From: Litoditis marina
Lineage: Eukaryota > Nematoda > Chromadorea > Rhabditida > Rhabditidae
Direction: 5' to 3'
DNA: 64,000 nucleotides
NCBI GenBank assembly: GCA_964036275.1
Contig: OZ038438.1
Location: 14,677,720 to 14,741,719 of the forward strand
Shown: positions 1 to 10,787 of the stretch, one piece after another
Layout: each line of letters opens with the position of its first letter
How positions within the stretch are numbered: position 1 is the first letter of the stretch
Translations under genes and position numbers: made by a program
The notes under the pieces: generated by a model
Database searches by the model: none
The model's input: the letters and a program-made list of their open reading frames with translations, nothing else
Told to the model about the DNA's origin: nothing

Positions 1-839
1 TTAGATGATTAGGTAGGTATTCCCGTTTAAATTTCAGGTAACCCGATAAAAGCATAAAAGGTTACCAAAAAATCGGCTAAATAGAAAACTCACCTTCTCG
101 CTCCCGCATGAAAATATGGGCATCAGAACAAGAAAGTTTACATGTTATATCTTTGTTTTTAAGGTGAAAACTAGTATTGTCGTAACCAGACGCAATAGCA
201 ATCCATCATAGAAATTCGTGAAGCATACCATGACCACTTACACTATCTCCATAGGTTTTCATATCATTGATTGCCATTGCCACGCTTAATCCCTCATTTT
301 ACCGTATTCTGAGTTTGGAGAGATAGATATGTACTAGACTCGAGTTAGTGGTGAGATTTGCCTTACGTCGTCAACGTTTCTCGCTGGTCCCATTTCCATG
401 TGGCTCATCCTCAGATCTGGAACCGTAGCAAAGTCTCTAGACCAGGTATTCGAGCTGAACTGTCTGCGCAGTACCTCAACCAGAACAGCTAGCAATATGA
501 TCAAACACAGCAAGTTAGCAACTATGTGGCCAAAACGAGATCTTGTTCTTGACCAGGTTCAGCTCCTACTTTCGCGACTATGCTACGGTGCCTGTTGCCT
601 GACCATTTGCAAAATGGTGCAAGTGGTATTCATAGTTGTAGGCAGTGTAAATCTGACAATGTAACCTTCTTTTTTATTGGAATTTTGCAGAATAGTACTT
701 CTAAAAATTTTTTCAAACGGTATTTATGTTCGAAACCCCTTGATGGTTCTCCCATAACAAATCCAATTCAATTCGCCAACAAAAATACCCAGAATTCGGA
801 AGTATTTAAGAACTTTTGCATCATGTACTGCTCCCTTCT

Positions 840-899
840 CAAGTATTGTAGAACTCACTGAGAAGGGAGCTCCCTTCTCAGTGAGTTCTACAATACTTG
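840..899. repeat. Perfect 60-bp palindrome, no spacer
   Basis: Two 30-base arms are exact reverse complements and meet at 869/870 with no loop. The arm begins CAAGTATTGTAG and ends GAAGGGAG. The ten bases before the left arm (831-840, CTCCCTTCTC) also repeat the first ten bases of the right arm directly. Nothing coding was recognised around it. A spacer-free palindrome this long is normally unstable in cloning and assembly, so it could be a real cruciform-forming site, a recent inverted duplication, or an assembly fold-back artefact. Confidence 0.9.
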
Positions 900-1254
900 T
901 AACAGCCCAAAAGCTTTAATAAAATTCTATGAAACCACTCTGTAATGCTGCACTAGTGTTTCGTACGACAAGATGAAAATATGCCTATAAGATCACTAGT
1001 TCTCAAACTCAGAAAGGACCGGGTAATCTCTGATACCATCACTGCGAACTGCGAAATTTCGTTATAACTGTTGAAATGTGGTGCCGACACTACTATACCA
1101 TACAAGAGTACAATAGACATTGCTCAGATGAAAATCGAGAGCATGCTCTATAATTTACGGTGGGAATCCAACCACAAATATTATTTGAGGCACAACCAAT
1201 TCCAAGCTATTCAGTTGCTCACCATTGCAGCCAATTATAATCGTTTGTAGCGAA

Positions 1255-1320
1255 GCAAGTCTATACGTTATATGTTGCCCTACACCGCGGTGTTTGTATG
1301 TTGATTCCGTCGCTTTTTAG
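1255..1320 (+). repeat. Dispersed repeat with TATGTTGCCCTA core, copy
   Basis: This segment reads GCAAG, CTATACG, TATGTTGCCCTA and then a CCGCGGTGTTTG stretch. The same order of words recurs at about 32395-32510, 32910-32990, 46340-46460, 48578-48660 and, on the minus strand, 53395-53540. Other copies continue into GTAGTTTGATC and GTCGAAACTCG. It is a degenerate interspersed repeat family; no coding capacity was seen. Confidence 0.55.
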
Positions 1321-1335
1321 ACTCCATTTGTAAGT

Positions 1336-1442
1336 TATAGTGGGTGCCAAATTTACAAATTTCTGTCTCTCCCCGGAATCGAACCTGCGACCCGCCTTTC
1401 TGTTGGCGACGACTATATGGCGTGTGTTGAGAAGTTCATCCA
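1336..1442 (-). repeat. SINE-like tRNA-derived repeat, copy 1
   Basis: Read on the minus strand, this copy has an exact RNA polymerase III B-box, GGTTCGATTCC, at 1377-1387. It is followed by a tail that also occurs after the B-box at 42889 (ACAGAAATTT then TAAATTTGGCACCCACTATA). The shared core is about 45 bases with few mismatches. No clear A-box is visible upstream, so the head may be degraded. A second perfect B-box in the same orientation lies at 2005-2015, with an A-box-like TGGCAGAG shortly before it. Confidence 0.6.
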
Positions 1443-2599
1443 TTTCTTCTTCTTCTCAGACTGATATGTTTATTCAGTGGAGCAGAGTAGTGTCGTTCGT
1501 ATTCATCAGTTCACGGCCTCAACGTGATTCCAAAGTTTGAAGTAGCTGTTTATTATTTCAAACTCATCATGTCTACCTCGAGCGGCATCGTATCATCGTA
1601 TTGTATTTGTCTCTGACCCATGCTCCTCTTGACTTTTGTATTCTGTACTCTGATCACCGCTCCCTTGTAAGTTGGTTGTACCTTCAACATGAACTCCTTT
1701 TGGTTGGTTTTGCCAAAGAATCTGGTAACTCTTTATTTATTTATTTATTTGATGCACTACGAGGTGCGCTAAACGAGAAAGAAAAAGCTAAACACAGAAT
1801 TATTTGGATATAATTGAACAAAGAAAAAGAACATAGTAAAATACAGAAGCAATATCGAACAGTAGTCAGGAAAGTACACGTGTAGAATTAGGAAAAATAC
1901 GTCTACAAAGTCCGCTAACTACACAGATTTGGTGTATCGATCGACGAATTCAAAAATCAGTGTTTCGCCAATCAAAGCTGCATGCTCTAGTGTATATCTG
2001 AATTGGAATCGAACCGTGTTGTCATTTTTCTCTGCCACAGAAGGTAAATTGAACAACTACAGTCAGTCCTGAACAAACCCGTACCCCTGAACAAAATAAC
2101 AACTCAGTTAGTTAGTTTCTACCCCTTTTTCGTTATTTAATCTATGCGCAATAAACGCTATATTAATACTAGTGTAATCTTAGGTAGACGTTAAGTTGGT
2201 GGGATATTGTAGTCGGTATTTTATCAGAGACATTTCAAAAGTGATCTTCAAACAAATACCGAATGCACGACGTAAAATGGTAGGCACGCATTCAATTGGT
2301 CGATAAGAACTTGTGTGAATATGGAGATTCATAGAAATCATTCTAGTTTGATGTCTACGCTGTCATATGTTCCATGTTTTCTGATATTTTCGCTACCGCC
2401 TTCAGTTAAAAAACTTTATTTTGTCGTGCATTGAAGGGATCGGAGTATACCTATGGTAAATCCTAAATACGTATACTGGATTATTCCGACACTTTGATAT
2501 CATACTTCGTTTTCTTCCCTTCGTGCACTGTTTGGCGAGAATTTCCCCCCGGAGTACGTAAGTTTGAGAAGACACAGGTTGTGAGCTGAAAGCCGAGCT

Positions 2600-2826
2600 G
2601 TTCTCGAACACGCGTCCTCAGGGGTCAGGCGGCGACTCGCCCGCGACACTCGCTGGCGACATCCTGTCGAAATATGGATGCTGCATCGCTAGAGACTCGA
2701 TGCAATTGAACCGTTATTTCCATGTTGCCGGCAATTGCCTTCCCCTCCCACCTGTCTTTTCACTAAATAATCGGCAAGACGCTCGAATATGTTACTCATC
2801 AATCACAAAAAATTTCAATAACGTTC
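2600..2826 (+). other. GC-rich patch with open frame, unresolved
   Basis: From about 2604 to a TGA near 2826 one plus-strand frame stays open for roughly 70 codons, starting in a stretch far richer in G and C than its surroundings. It could be read from an acceptor-like TCAG near 2620. The minus strand also has a short open frame with an ATG near 2722 that stops at about 2630. No donor, domain or partner exon was found on either strand, so this could be an exon, a pseudogene remnant or simply a GC-rich patch. Confidence 0.2.
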
Positions 2827-4090
2827 TCAGGATTTGATCGACGTTTACGAACGTATCAATGTCTACGTTTTTCGAAGTAATTGTCAACACTGTTTACACT
2901 CATAAGGATTTTACAATAAGGATTCCGATGTGGTGACACTCTAATATCAACGTAAGTTTGATCTGTCGTCGATAGAAGAAATACGCAATAGAATTGAACG
3001 CATAATAATCTAAGTTATATACTAGTACAACCACATGGACAACTCTTATTTTGTTCTTGTTTAGTTCTTCCGCATTTTCCCCTGCACACTGTTTCTGCGA
3101 AATATTATGGCACAACTCAACATCTGAAAACTCCCACTTTACGCCGAAGGCAGATTTTTATCGGGACAGAACTTTTCTGATTCTCACGTGATATTTTGCT
3201 GTTCACCGAAGCCGAAGCTGATTAAGATACAACTCTGATTCGGCTGTAGTCTGGTCAAGCTTTCTATGTATCTCACATGTTTGCATGTAAATGAATAAAT
3301 TAATCAATCAAGCTTTGTTTTATCTGCCTTCTACATGTTCATGCGTACGATACCAGTACAATTCCGTATTGGCTATACGCTTCTCCACACGAATGTCGAT
3401 TATTACTGTATGAATTCGGAGCTTCAAATTGATTTTCGGTGTTAGAAATTTTAACCAGGAGAATTATGATTTTTGTAATTGGCTCTTTGATCTCATCACA
3501 ACAAGCACTCAGAAAATAATTCTAGAATACTCGATGTTTTCTACAGCCTCAAATAACTATGGATTTTCAGCATCCGAATTGTTATCTTTCCATACAGCTA
3601 ACATTTGCGGGATAACATTGTAATTGTATCATTTGTTTCTCTTGGAAACCTTTTCTGGCCCTAGCACTCATTTTCCAATAGATGTGTATGGTTTTTGTGG
3701 TGTTACGATAATTGATAGGCTACCTCTTTATTATGACAAATATAATGCTGAACTCGATAAAACAAAAATAGCGTAATCAAAACGTGGTTAAACTGATGAT
3801 GTAATAGTGGTTATTTGACGTGTATTTACATATAAAGTTGTTGCGAGAAGCCGGGTGGTTAGTATGGTTAGCTGCACAACATTCGAACATTTATTAGTGT
3901 TAAGACACGAGGTGTACCGACGTGCAGCGTAGATGGAGTGCTGATACTGACCGTTCTGAAGGTAGTCGAACACCTTCAGAAGGCACATGACTGAGATCAC
4001 AGGAATTGAAGTAGAGTCTATTCAAGGGCGCGTGAACAAGCACTGGATGGGCGAGAAGTAGCAGTTCCGCGGATATGACTTCTTCTCTGA

Positions 4091-4112
4091 CGAGCGACGC
4101 GCTCGTCGCTCG
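4091..4112. repeat. GC-rich hairpin
   Basis: Nine-base arms CGAGCGACG and CGTCGCTCG are separated by four bases (CGCT). The stem is almost entirely G and C inside AT-rich DNA. It is too isolated to assign as a terminator or a structured RNA. Confidence 0.6.
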
Positions 4113-4830
4113 ATTATATCATCCATTTGCCGTTCTGCCGCTTCACGTTCAAGTTCACTGGAAACAGATTCATTACTACGGATACCTTCATGGCTTATTA
4201 AGTGTCTAGTTCCTTTCCGAGGCGGTATGCAGGAATATCCCGAGTTTTACATCCCAACCTGCGTCTCTCAAGCGCACACCATTTCTATACTCTATGGCTT
4301 GCAAAATATTTCACAACAATCAATCTTGCACTAAACCCTGTATGATTCTTCTAAAATTCGTGTAGACCTCAGTCATCAGTTGGTTTTCATAATAGAACAA
4401 ATGCTGAGCAGAGAAGTTCATACATATGCGTCAAAAGTATATTCGTCACGTCGCTTGCTCTACAGGAATGTGCTGAATGTGCGAGCAAACACTAGCACAA
4501 CCGGATAAAGACGTCAAGTGGTTCATGCACGCCTACACGTAAGATGCGCTTATCGAGGTTATTAAGAATTCAAAATACAGAATAGCGTGCAACTGAACAC
4601 GGTAACGCACGTGAAAACGGAAACTTTCATTGAATTGAGCACGTTTCGCCATATTTGATTTTCATTCGAACTCCACGAACGAGACGCGATTCTTTTCCGG
4701 CATAAACTTAGATATTTCAATGTCGGAGTATGTTATATGCGACGTTCACAGCCTTTTTGATGAAAACTATTTCTGACGACTATTTCTTAGAACAAACATA
4801 GGTATTCTTCTGAAGAACAGTTTCATTTAC

Positions 4831-5078
4831 CCGTTCTCATGGAACTGAACAACCGAAGTTTTAAGGTTTTTGAAAGATTCAGAAGTGGTGAAAAATAGCC
4901 TGCAATATTCATTGACACGCTGCCAAGTCGCAGTAGGAATGACCGGAACTACATTATGGGAGATTCTCGAAGAAACTGACCTCAACAAAGCTTTGTAGAA
5001 TACTTTGTCATAGTTGAAAGATCGAACAACGGGTACAAGAACTAATACCATAAGCACTATCAAATAGTGTACCCTCAT
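4831..5078 (-). CDS. Signal-peptide exon of an unrecognised secreted protein
   Basis: On the minus strand an ATG at 5078 opens a frame that begins with a classic signal peptide: MRVHYL, then a hydrophobic core rich in V, L and M ending VVRS at about residue 19. The mature part starts FNYDKVFYKALL and runs about 63 residues. It includes one Cys and a basic/aromatic middle. The frame reaches a good 5' splice site (GG then GTAAATG) immediately before an in-frame stop, so this is best read as a first coding exon. No following exon was identified downstream on the minus strand, towards 4 kb. I do not recognise the family. An upstream in-frame start at 5114 would put residues before the signal sequence and is less likely. 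Confidence 0.4.
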
Positions 5079-8000
5079 TGTGATATACTGAAATGAGCAG
5101 GTATAATGAAGCAACCATTATCATTATCGAATTCGAGAAAAAAAGGCAAAACACAGCAAAGTACAGGAGAACGAGATTGAGTACTTACACGATGGCAGTA
5201 GTTGCAACACTATCAAGAAAAGCTGTCTTACAAGCGTCGTAACATGGTGTTAAACTGATAATAGAAAAACTTGATATTGGGCTGGTGTACCTACGACCTT
5301 ACAGAAAAAAGTAGGTAACACTTAATCAAACACATGTTTTTGAGTTGTTTCGATAGACCTTGGACATATAAAATAAGTTGTCCTGGACAACTTGAGCGTG
5401 ACGTTAGATTTTGCCTCAACCTCTCTTGAACATTTACCGTACATCGGATAACTTCCACCTTTTCAATAAAATCTCGGTCTTGATTGCAACTCTATAAGTT
5501 GAAAACGAAATACGAAAACTGACAGCAGATAAAGTTGAATTTCACTCCGTGGGTGTCGACAAACGAATAGAACACACTATAATGCTATTCCATCAACGCT
5601 TAGACTAATGATCACAAGGAAACGAACATTATAAAATTGTGCTTATATGCAATGTGAGTAAAACTACCATTAGTGATGACTCTTTACTCATGAGGAAGAC
5701 AACTTGTGACGCAAGAGGAAGATAACTTATTACTCGTCAGGTATATAGCTTGTTATTCATTAGGGACTCTGGAGATGAAGACAACTCATCTATCTCCAAT
5801 CTCGTATGGAACGCGCGGTAGCTCTATGTATCAACCTATATCCAGAGCAGTTAACGTAAAAGTGACGAGGAACACTGTGTGTTGTGCAGGTAAACAATGT
5901 GGGCCGCCTGAGGGAACGATGTTGTCCTATAAACCACCGGGACCGGTTCCGTCACCAAAATATCCTGATCCGGAAACCCGAAAAAAACGTTCGCGGAAGC
6001 GAAATTACGTCATGCGCTCTCTTTTTGTGCTCCTTCAGTTTGGCACCTGCTTTGCAAAACTCAGCACTGAGAACGGTGTGGATGCGTCAAAACTTAAACT
6101 GGTGAACTCTCAAATATCGAGATGTCAGACAAAGCAGCAAAGGCTCATGCAACCACCAAACTACAATTGCATTACGAAACAAGGGAGACCGCCAAAAATA
6201 GCGGGCTAGTTGAAGGCACACAATATGGTAATACGTTCAGCTAAGCACCGGATACCAATTTATGCCAAAAAGAGAATTGAATTAGTACATAATTACATTC
6301 TGACCTCGCGGTGGTTGACGCACGATGCTTTGCTTTCCCCGAAATGAATTGTGCGTGGGATAGAAAGCATACAGTATATAACTGCAATTATGTTCTTGCG
6401 ATAAAGGAGTTGAAGCAGGAACTAAAATTTCTGATCGAAAATCTGGAGATTTCTCAAGCATATGAACAAATTGAAAATGAAAGCATAAACCAAAATCCAG
6501 CGCATGTTGCTGTTGTTTTTTCAACTTTGTTTATAATTGCTTAAAGTAAAGTATACGGTCATACGTTTTCGTTACTCCTAATCGACGTTTTTCACGTAAG
6601 TCTTCAAATACTAAACGTTCCCGCATCGAACCCCCTCAATCATAGTAAAAATGGGCAATTAGTTGATAAGAAGACAAATAAAGCAGAGTGAGTGGGTTGT
6701 ATTGCTGAATGCAGGTGGTATTAGAGTACGTCAATCAGCTTCTCTAGACACTCTCTCACAATCAAATATTTTATCGTAGTCATCGCATTATGGGATGACA
6801 TGTCTCCAGGGTCCAATTAGTTTCTATGTTCCTATGATGTTGCATTTCAGGTAGGCGTTGAGTCATTTATAACTGCTGTGTCATTGATAAAAATGGATGT
6901 TCCTCATATCAAAGACAAGTTCGTAATGAAATTAATCTCATTGTTGAGATGAGTGTTGATTTCATACTTAGTTTCAATCATATTCCAAACGATACATTTC
7001 AAGGACACCTTTATCTCTCTCAATAACAGAAAAACAAACATCGAGAAACTAAGTATGTGTCTAGATTCGTATAACTTTCCAGGTTTATCAGCTGAATGGT
7101 TCATTTGAAGAATGCAGAGATATGGAATAGGGAGTTTATGTGAAGTTTAGCAAACAAAACGCGATCAGCAGATCTTTGAATGTGATCAAGTTAAGTGTTA
7201 ACGTAACGATGAAAGGAGAACTGTCGAGACTTAATATAAATTCTACGCACATTTATGTCATTTTGGCTCAGGTTGAAAACCGGAAGGGTGTGTAAAAGAG
7301 TATAATGAAAAGACAAAGCAAGGTGAAGCAAGGAGACTGGTTATTAGAGCGTTGGAACCGCAGGCAAGCTAAAGAGTTACACAAAACAATGATGTTATGG
7401 TACTAAACAAGGTCAACATATCAAACTATAAGTGGGGCTAGTTCATCAAAGAACAAGCCGTATAGCGCTCAGAGTACTAAGAATGGGGGCACCCAAACTA
7501 TAAGGGATCACAAACGTAATTTGTAGCGCTGGAGTAGTTTTCTCATTGAATTTCGGCTGAAAGTGATGCGATATACCCACCTGTTTTGCTACTAAACAAA
7601 CAAAAGTTCATCGCGTTCAAATGCAAATACAGATATGACCAATGAGAAGAATAATGGAATCGTAGAAAAACTTTCGCTTATGCGTAAGACGTCATATTTA
7701 ACGAAAGAATCAGGTGACGTGATAGGTTTCACGAGTTCAAAAAACAAAGCACCACACATTTGGCCTAAACTCATAGCGGTTGTGCGATTCAGAAAAGAGT
7801 TGAACGAATCATTTGACTGATCACAGAGCAGAGTTCATTCGAAAAAAACGCATGTTCCAGTCCGTTATCTGTGGTCTAGCCAAACTGGTATGGCGAAAGC
7901 GGAACAAAAGTTCTACCCAGGCCTGCCGGTGATGTGCAGATTGTACCTAATATAAGCTGTCATGTCACTAGCAGTAAATGATCTGCTAAAGTTACGAACA

Positions 8001-10463
8001 GAAAACATTTGTTAATTAACACCCAACCACCTTCATCGGAGTCACCTTATCGACTAATAAACAATTTCAACGAAAGCAATCCCTCATCTAGATAGCAATG
8101 CGAGTGCGAGTCAGCACATAGTTCAAACTAGGTACATCTGTTACTTCCCAAAGGTTAATTAAATACTGTTTCAACCATCTGTGGTGATGAGAGAGTAGCT
8201 ACTTTGAGTTCTAGAAGTTGAATTTACTTTACGTAATTTTCTTCGTTTTGGAGTATCATCACAATCACAATTAATATCAATGACTGATAACATATGAAAA
8301 TACCTCACTTCTAACTCTAAATATTGGCTCAACGACACTTACCGTCACACGTATAATATTTCTTGAAATTTCCATCTTCGGTGAATTTCCTTTGTATGAG
8401 TTCACACTGACTCAAACACTAAAAAGGTAATTTCCCGTATCAATCCCCAAACATACTCATGTTCCGTTACTCATTATCATAGAGGTAATATTTGTTATTT
8501 ACAACTGTTTTTGTTGATGTGATTGTTAAAACGTTTTATTTTTATTTTTAGAACGCATCAAAATCATTATCAACCAAGAAAAAAGTTATGGCGAAATGAA
8601 TATTTCATGACGTTGATGTTATGTCCCAAAAGGGAGACAAGTGACAAATTCACCTGTTCACCTCATAATAGTCACGAAATGTGAGACTACGTGAAAAACG
8701 TGACACTACACAAATTTTGCTGAAATTACTCAAATTTTTGGTAACCCATGTACCATAAACAGTAGAATTTTGCACAATACATGGCTTGCGAGCAACGTAA
8801 GATTACATTCTAATTGTTCAGGTGATAGAATTATGTTAGTGTTAACGCGAACTAACACGTTCCGCTAGATCTGTATGTTTTACGAGAATGTAAAACATGG
8901 ACACAAAAAATATTGTTCATTGACGTCAGTGTAAACAGAGGATGAGATTATTAGAGTGATCCTTGAACTTCACATCATTCAGAGTAGATTGTCGGAAACG
9001 GAAACGTAGTTTTTTTATCTGGTATGAAGAAATGTCACGTACAACTGGAGTTATTAGGGAAAATCATGCCGAGCTACTGAAAATTACAAATTCCGAAGTA
9101 TTTTGAATATTTAAATGCGCTTTAGTATGCAACGTGATTGACAAGCTAGGTCGGAAAAGTTCATGTCCGTTAATTAATGAAAGACGAAGTTGGCCACGAT
9201 TTTTGAAAACTACAAACTATCAACTCTATCACATTTTCCCAATGGAGCGAATGTTTCGCCGAAGGTGCGAATGAGATCAGTAATTTGTTTTGCTGACTCT
9301 ACAGTTTAAATGAAAATGCTCATGACGTCACACAAAAGTAAGCGAAGGAATACCGTAGATCTCTTTCAATGAATGTCGTCCAGAACAACAAGAAAGGAGT
9401 TGAAGAGTGTATTGGATAACGCGATGGTCTGGCGTTCAATTGACGTGAAGTTCGATTTCACTCAATGCGCTCAGTTTATGAATTAGGCACATGACACTCA
9501 CTGATTTCTACTGTATTCCACGCTGATTAATTGAGGAAGGATAATAGACATGATAGCTGAATTTTTCCAGACCAGAATCCTCGTGTGAAGCCACAAGTTC
9601 CTCATATGTGGCTTTGTATCATGTTTCACACGAAAAACTCTTTTGAATTGAGTCTACGGATGAGGTGAAACCGATATTCTAAACATGAATTGGATGAACA
9701 AAGTATCAAATAAACACGTGGGAAACGCAATACGACAATATTAATAGTGGAGATGGCTAATATATGTGGGCTATAGTGAGTACTCTGGGCTCTCAAGAAG
9801 CATCATTTCCGCCTACACAGCGACAAAGAACGGCTTTCCTTCCGGACAAAGCCGCTTCAAGTTGAACATGCTGGCGTACTTGTTAATTGAAGATATTTAT
9901 AAGAAGCAGCAAAAACTCAATCCTTCATCCAAAACTGAACACAGTTAATCACATTAAATATTGAACTCAATTACGTAAGATTGAATTAGTGGCGCTCATC
10001 TCGAAAACGTTTCTGAGATATACTTGCGAGATGCTCCCTTGGTTTAGTCCTTTTCATTTCTACGGAGACTCCTACAGTAAGAATGAGAAACTTTGCGGTT
10101 GTTTTGATTACGTAAACGTTGTCGGAAAAAAAATTGGTATTTTGCAATTGTTTGCGATTCGCTACTGCATAGTGTACGAAAGTATTTTCGAAATTTTTTA
10201 AGTATGCGCCAGAAAACAATGGAAAGTTTGCATCAGTACTGTAAGAGTCTCAGAAGAAATCGTTTACTATGGCACTCCTAACTTGAGAAAACTGCATTTG
10301 CTCCTGAACATGAGAGAATTTTTTCGGGACAAAAACTGATTATCATAATCTATCATAATGTGGATTGTTTCCTATATAGCCGGTTGTTTGTTGAGTATTC
10401 TTACTTATTCTCACATCAACTTTTCAGAATAATGGAAACCAGAACAGAAGCGTTCTCTGACTG
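5079..10463. other. No recognisable gene
   Basis: The stretch is mostly AT-rich and full of short chance frames. The one departure is 5884-6040, which is richer in GC and open in two plus-strand frames and one minus-strand frame at once; none has both a start and matching splice sites, so coding status is undecided. Around 5680-5790 the words GAGGAAGA and AACTTATT recur loosely. At 10046-10086 a repeat unit begins (CATTTCTACGGAGACTCC) that recurs near 16758. Confidence 0.4.
10046..10086 (+). repeat. Dispersed repeat, CATTTCTAC-GAGACTCCTACAGTA
   Basis: The segment shares about 35 of 40 bases with 16752-16792: TTTTCATTTCTAC, one variable base, GAGACTCC, then TACAGTA and a divergent GA-rich end. 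A weaker relative reading GTGGACTCTTACAGTATGA occurs near 59857, and an inverted one near 10230. Only this core is conserved, so the element's real ends cannot be drawn. Confidence 0.55.
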
Positions 10464-10787
10464 TCAAACACATACATGTGTTAAGTTTTTATGATAAAGT
10501 ATGTTTCGACATCTGATTATTTCGTTTATTCGATGGTGGTAGAGTTCCTGAAGTTTCCACAGCTCAGTTTGAAGTTTTTCAAACGACTTTTGGGTCATTT
10601 GTAGTTTTTGCCGGACGCGCTGAAATTCGGCCACTGTGTATGTTTGAAGAAAAAGTTCATCATCGGAAGTAGAGTAAAGTCCATACAAGAACAGGCTAGT
10701 CAGAGTCGACATAGAAAGTTGAAAATAGAAAAAAAGAGTCGATGAATGGTATGAAAACAATTTAATGCAATCTTGGAATAATTTCAA
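10464..10787 (-). CDS. Coiled-coil exon of an unrecognised protein
   Basis: A minus-strand frame of 107 codons ends in TGA at 10464. After a hydrophobic, aromatic beginning, which might serve as a signal segment from the internal Met of MSTLTSLFLYGLYS, it becomes strongly amphipathic. The segment from VAEFQRVRQKLQ to LQELYHHRINEI has heptad-like spacing of L, F and I among K, Q and E, typical of a short coiled coil. An acceptor-like CGAATTTCAG lies inside, so the true exon could start at the coiled coil. No homologue was recognised. It lies on the same strand as the secreted-protein exon at 4831-5078, but no linkage is shown. Confidence 0.35.
   Translation of the reverse strand: MKLFQDCIKLFSYHSSTLFFYFQLSMSTLTSLFLYGLYSTSDDELFLQTYTVAEFQRVRQKLQMTQKSFEKLQTELWKLQELYHHRINEIIRCRNILYHKNLTHVCV

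Larger units (their letters stand above)
1..4830. other. Repeat-rich stretch without a recognisable gene
   Basis: No reading frame here can be chained by splice sites into a recognisable protein. The first 80 bases carry AGGTAACCC and AGGTTACC words, the same vocabulary as the arrays near 27.7 and 29.3 kb. A perfect palindrome lies at 840-899. A minus-strand SINE-like copy covers about 1336-1442, next to one copy of a dispersed repeat at 1255-1320. A short TTTA run sits near 1731-1752. A GC-rich patch at 2600-2820 is open on the plus strand but lacks convincing boundaries. A GC-rich hairpin lies at 4091-4112. Isolated frames of 60-90 codons elsewhere look like chance. Confidence 0.5.

Noticed and set aside
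398..861. Two overlapping plus-strand frames near the window start
   Set aside because: A Gln/Asn-rich reading is visible in one frame, but it is interrupted by stops and no acceptor-donor pair rescues it.
5706..6209. 167-codon plus-strand frame
   Set aside because: Its first half lies in low-complexity AT-rich DNA, the Pro-rich middle is equally open in other frames, and no domain or splice context supports it.
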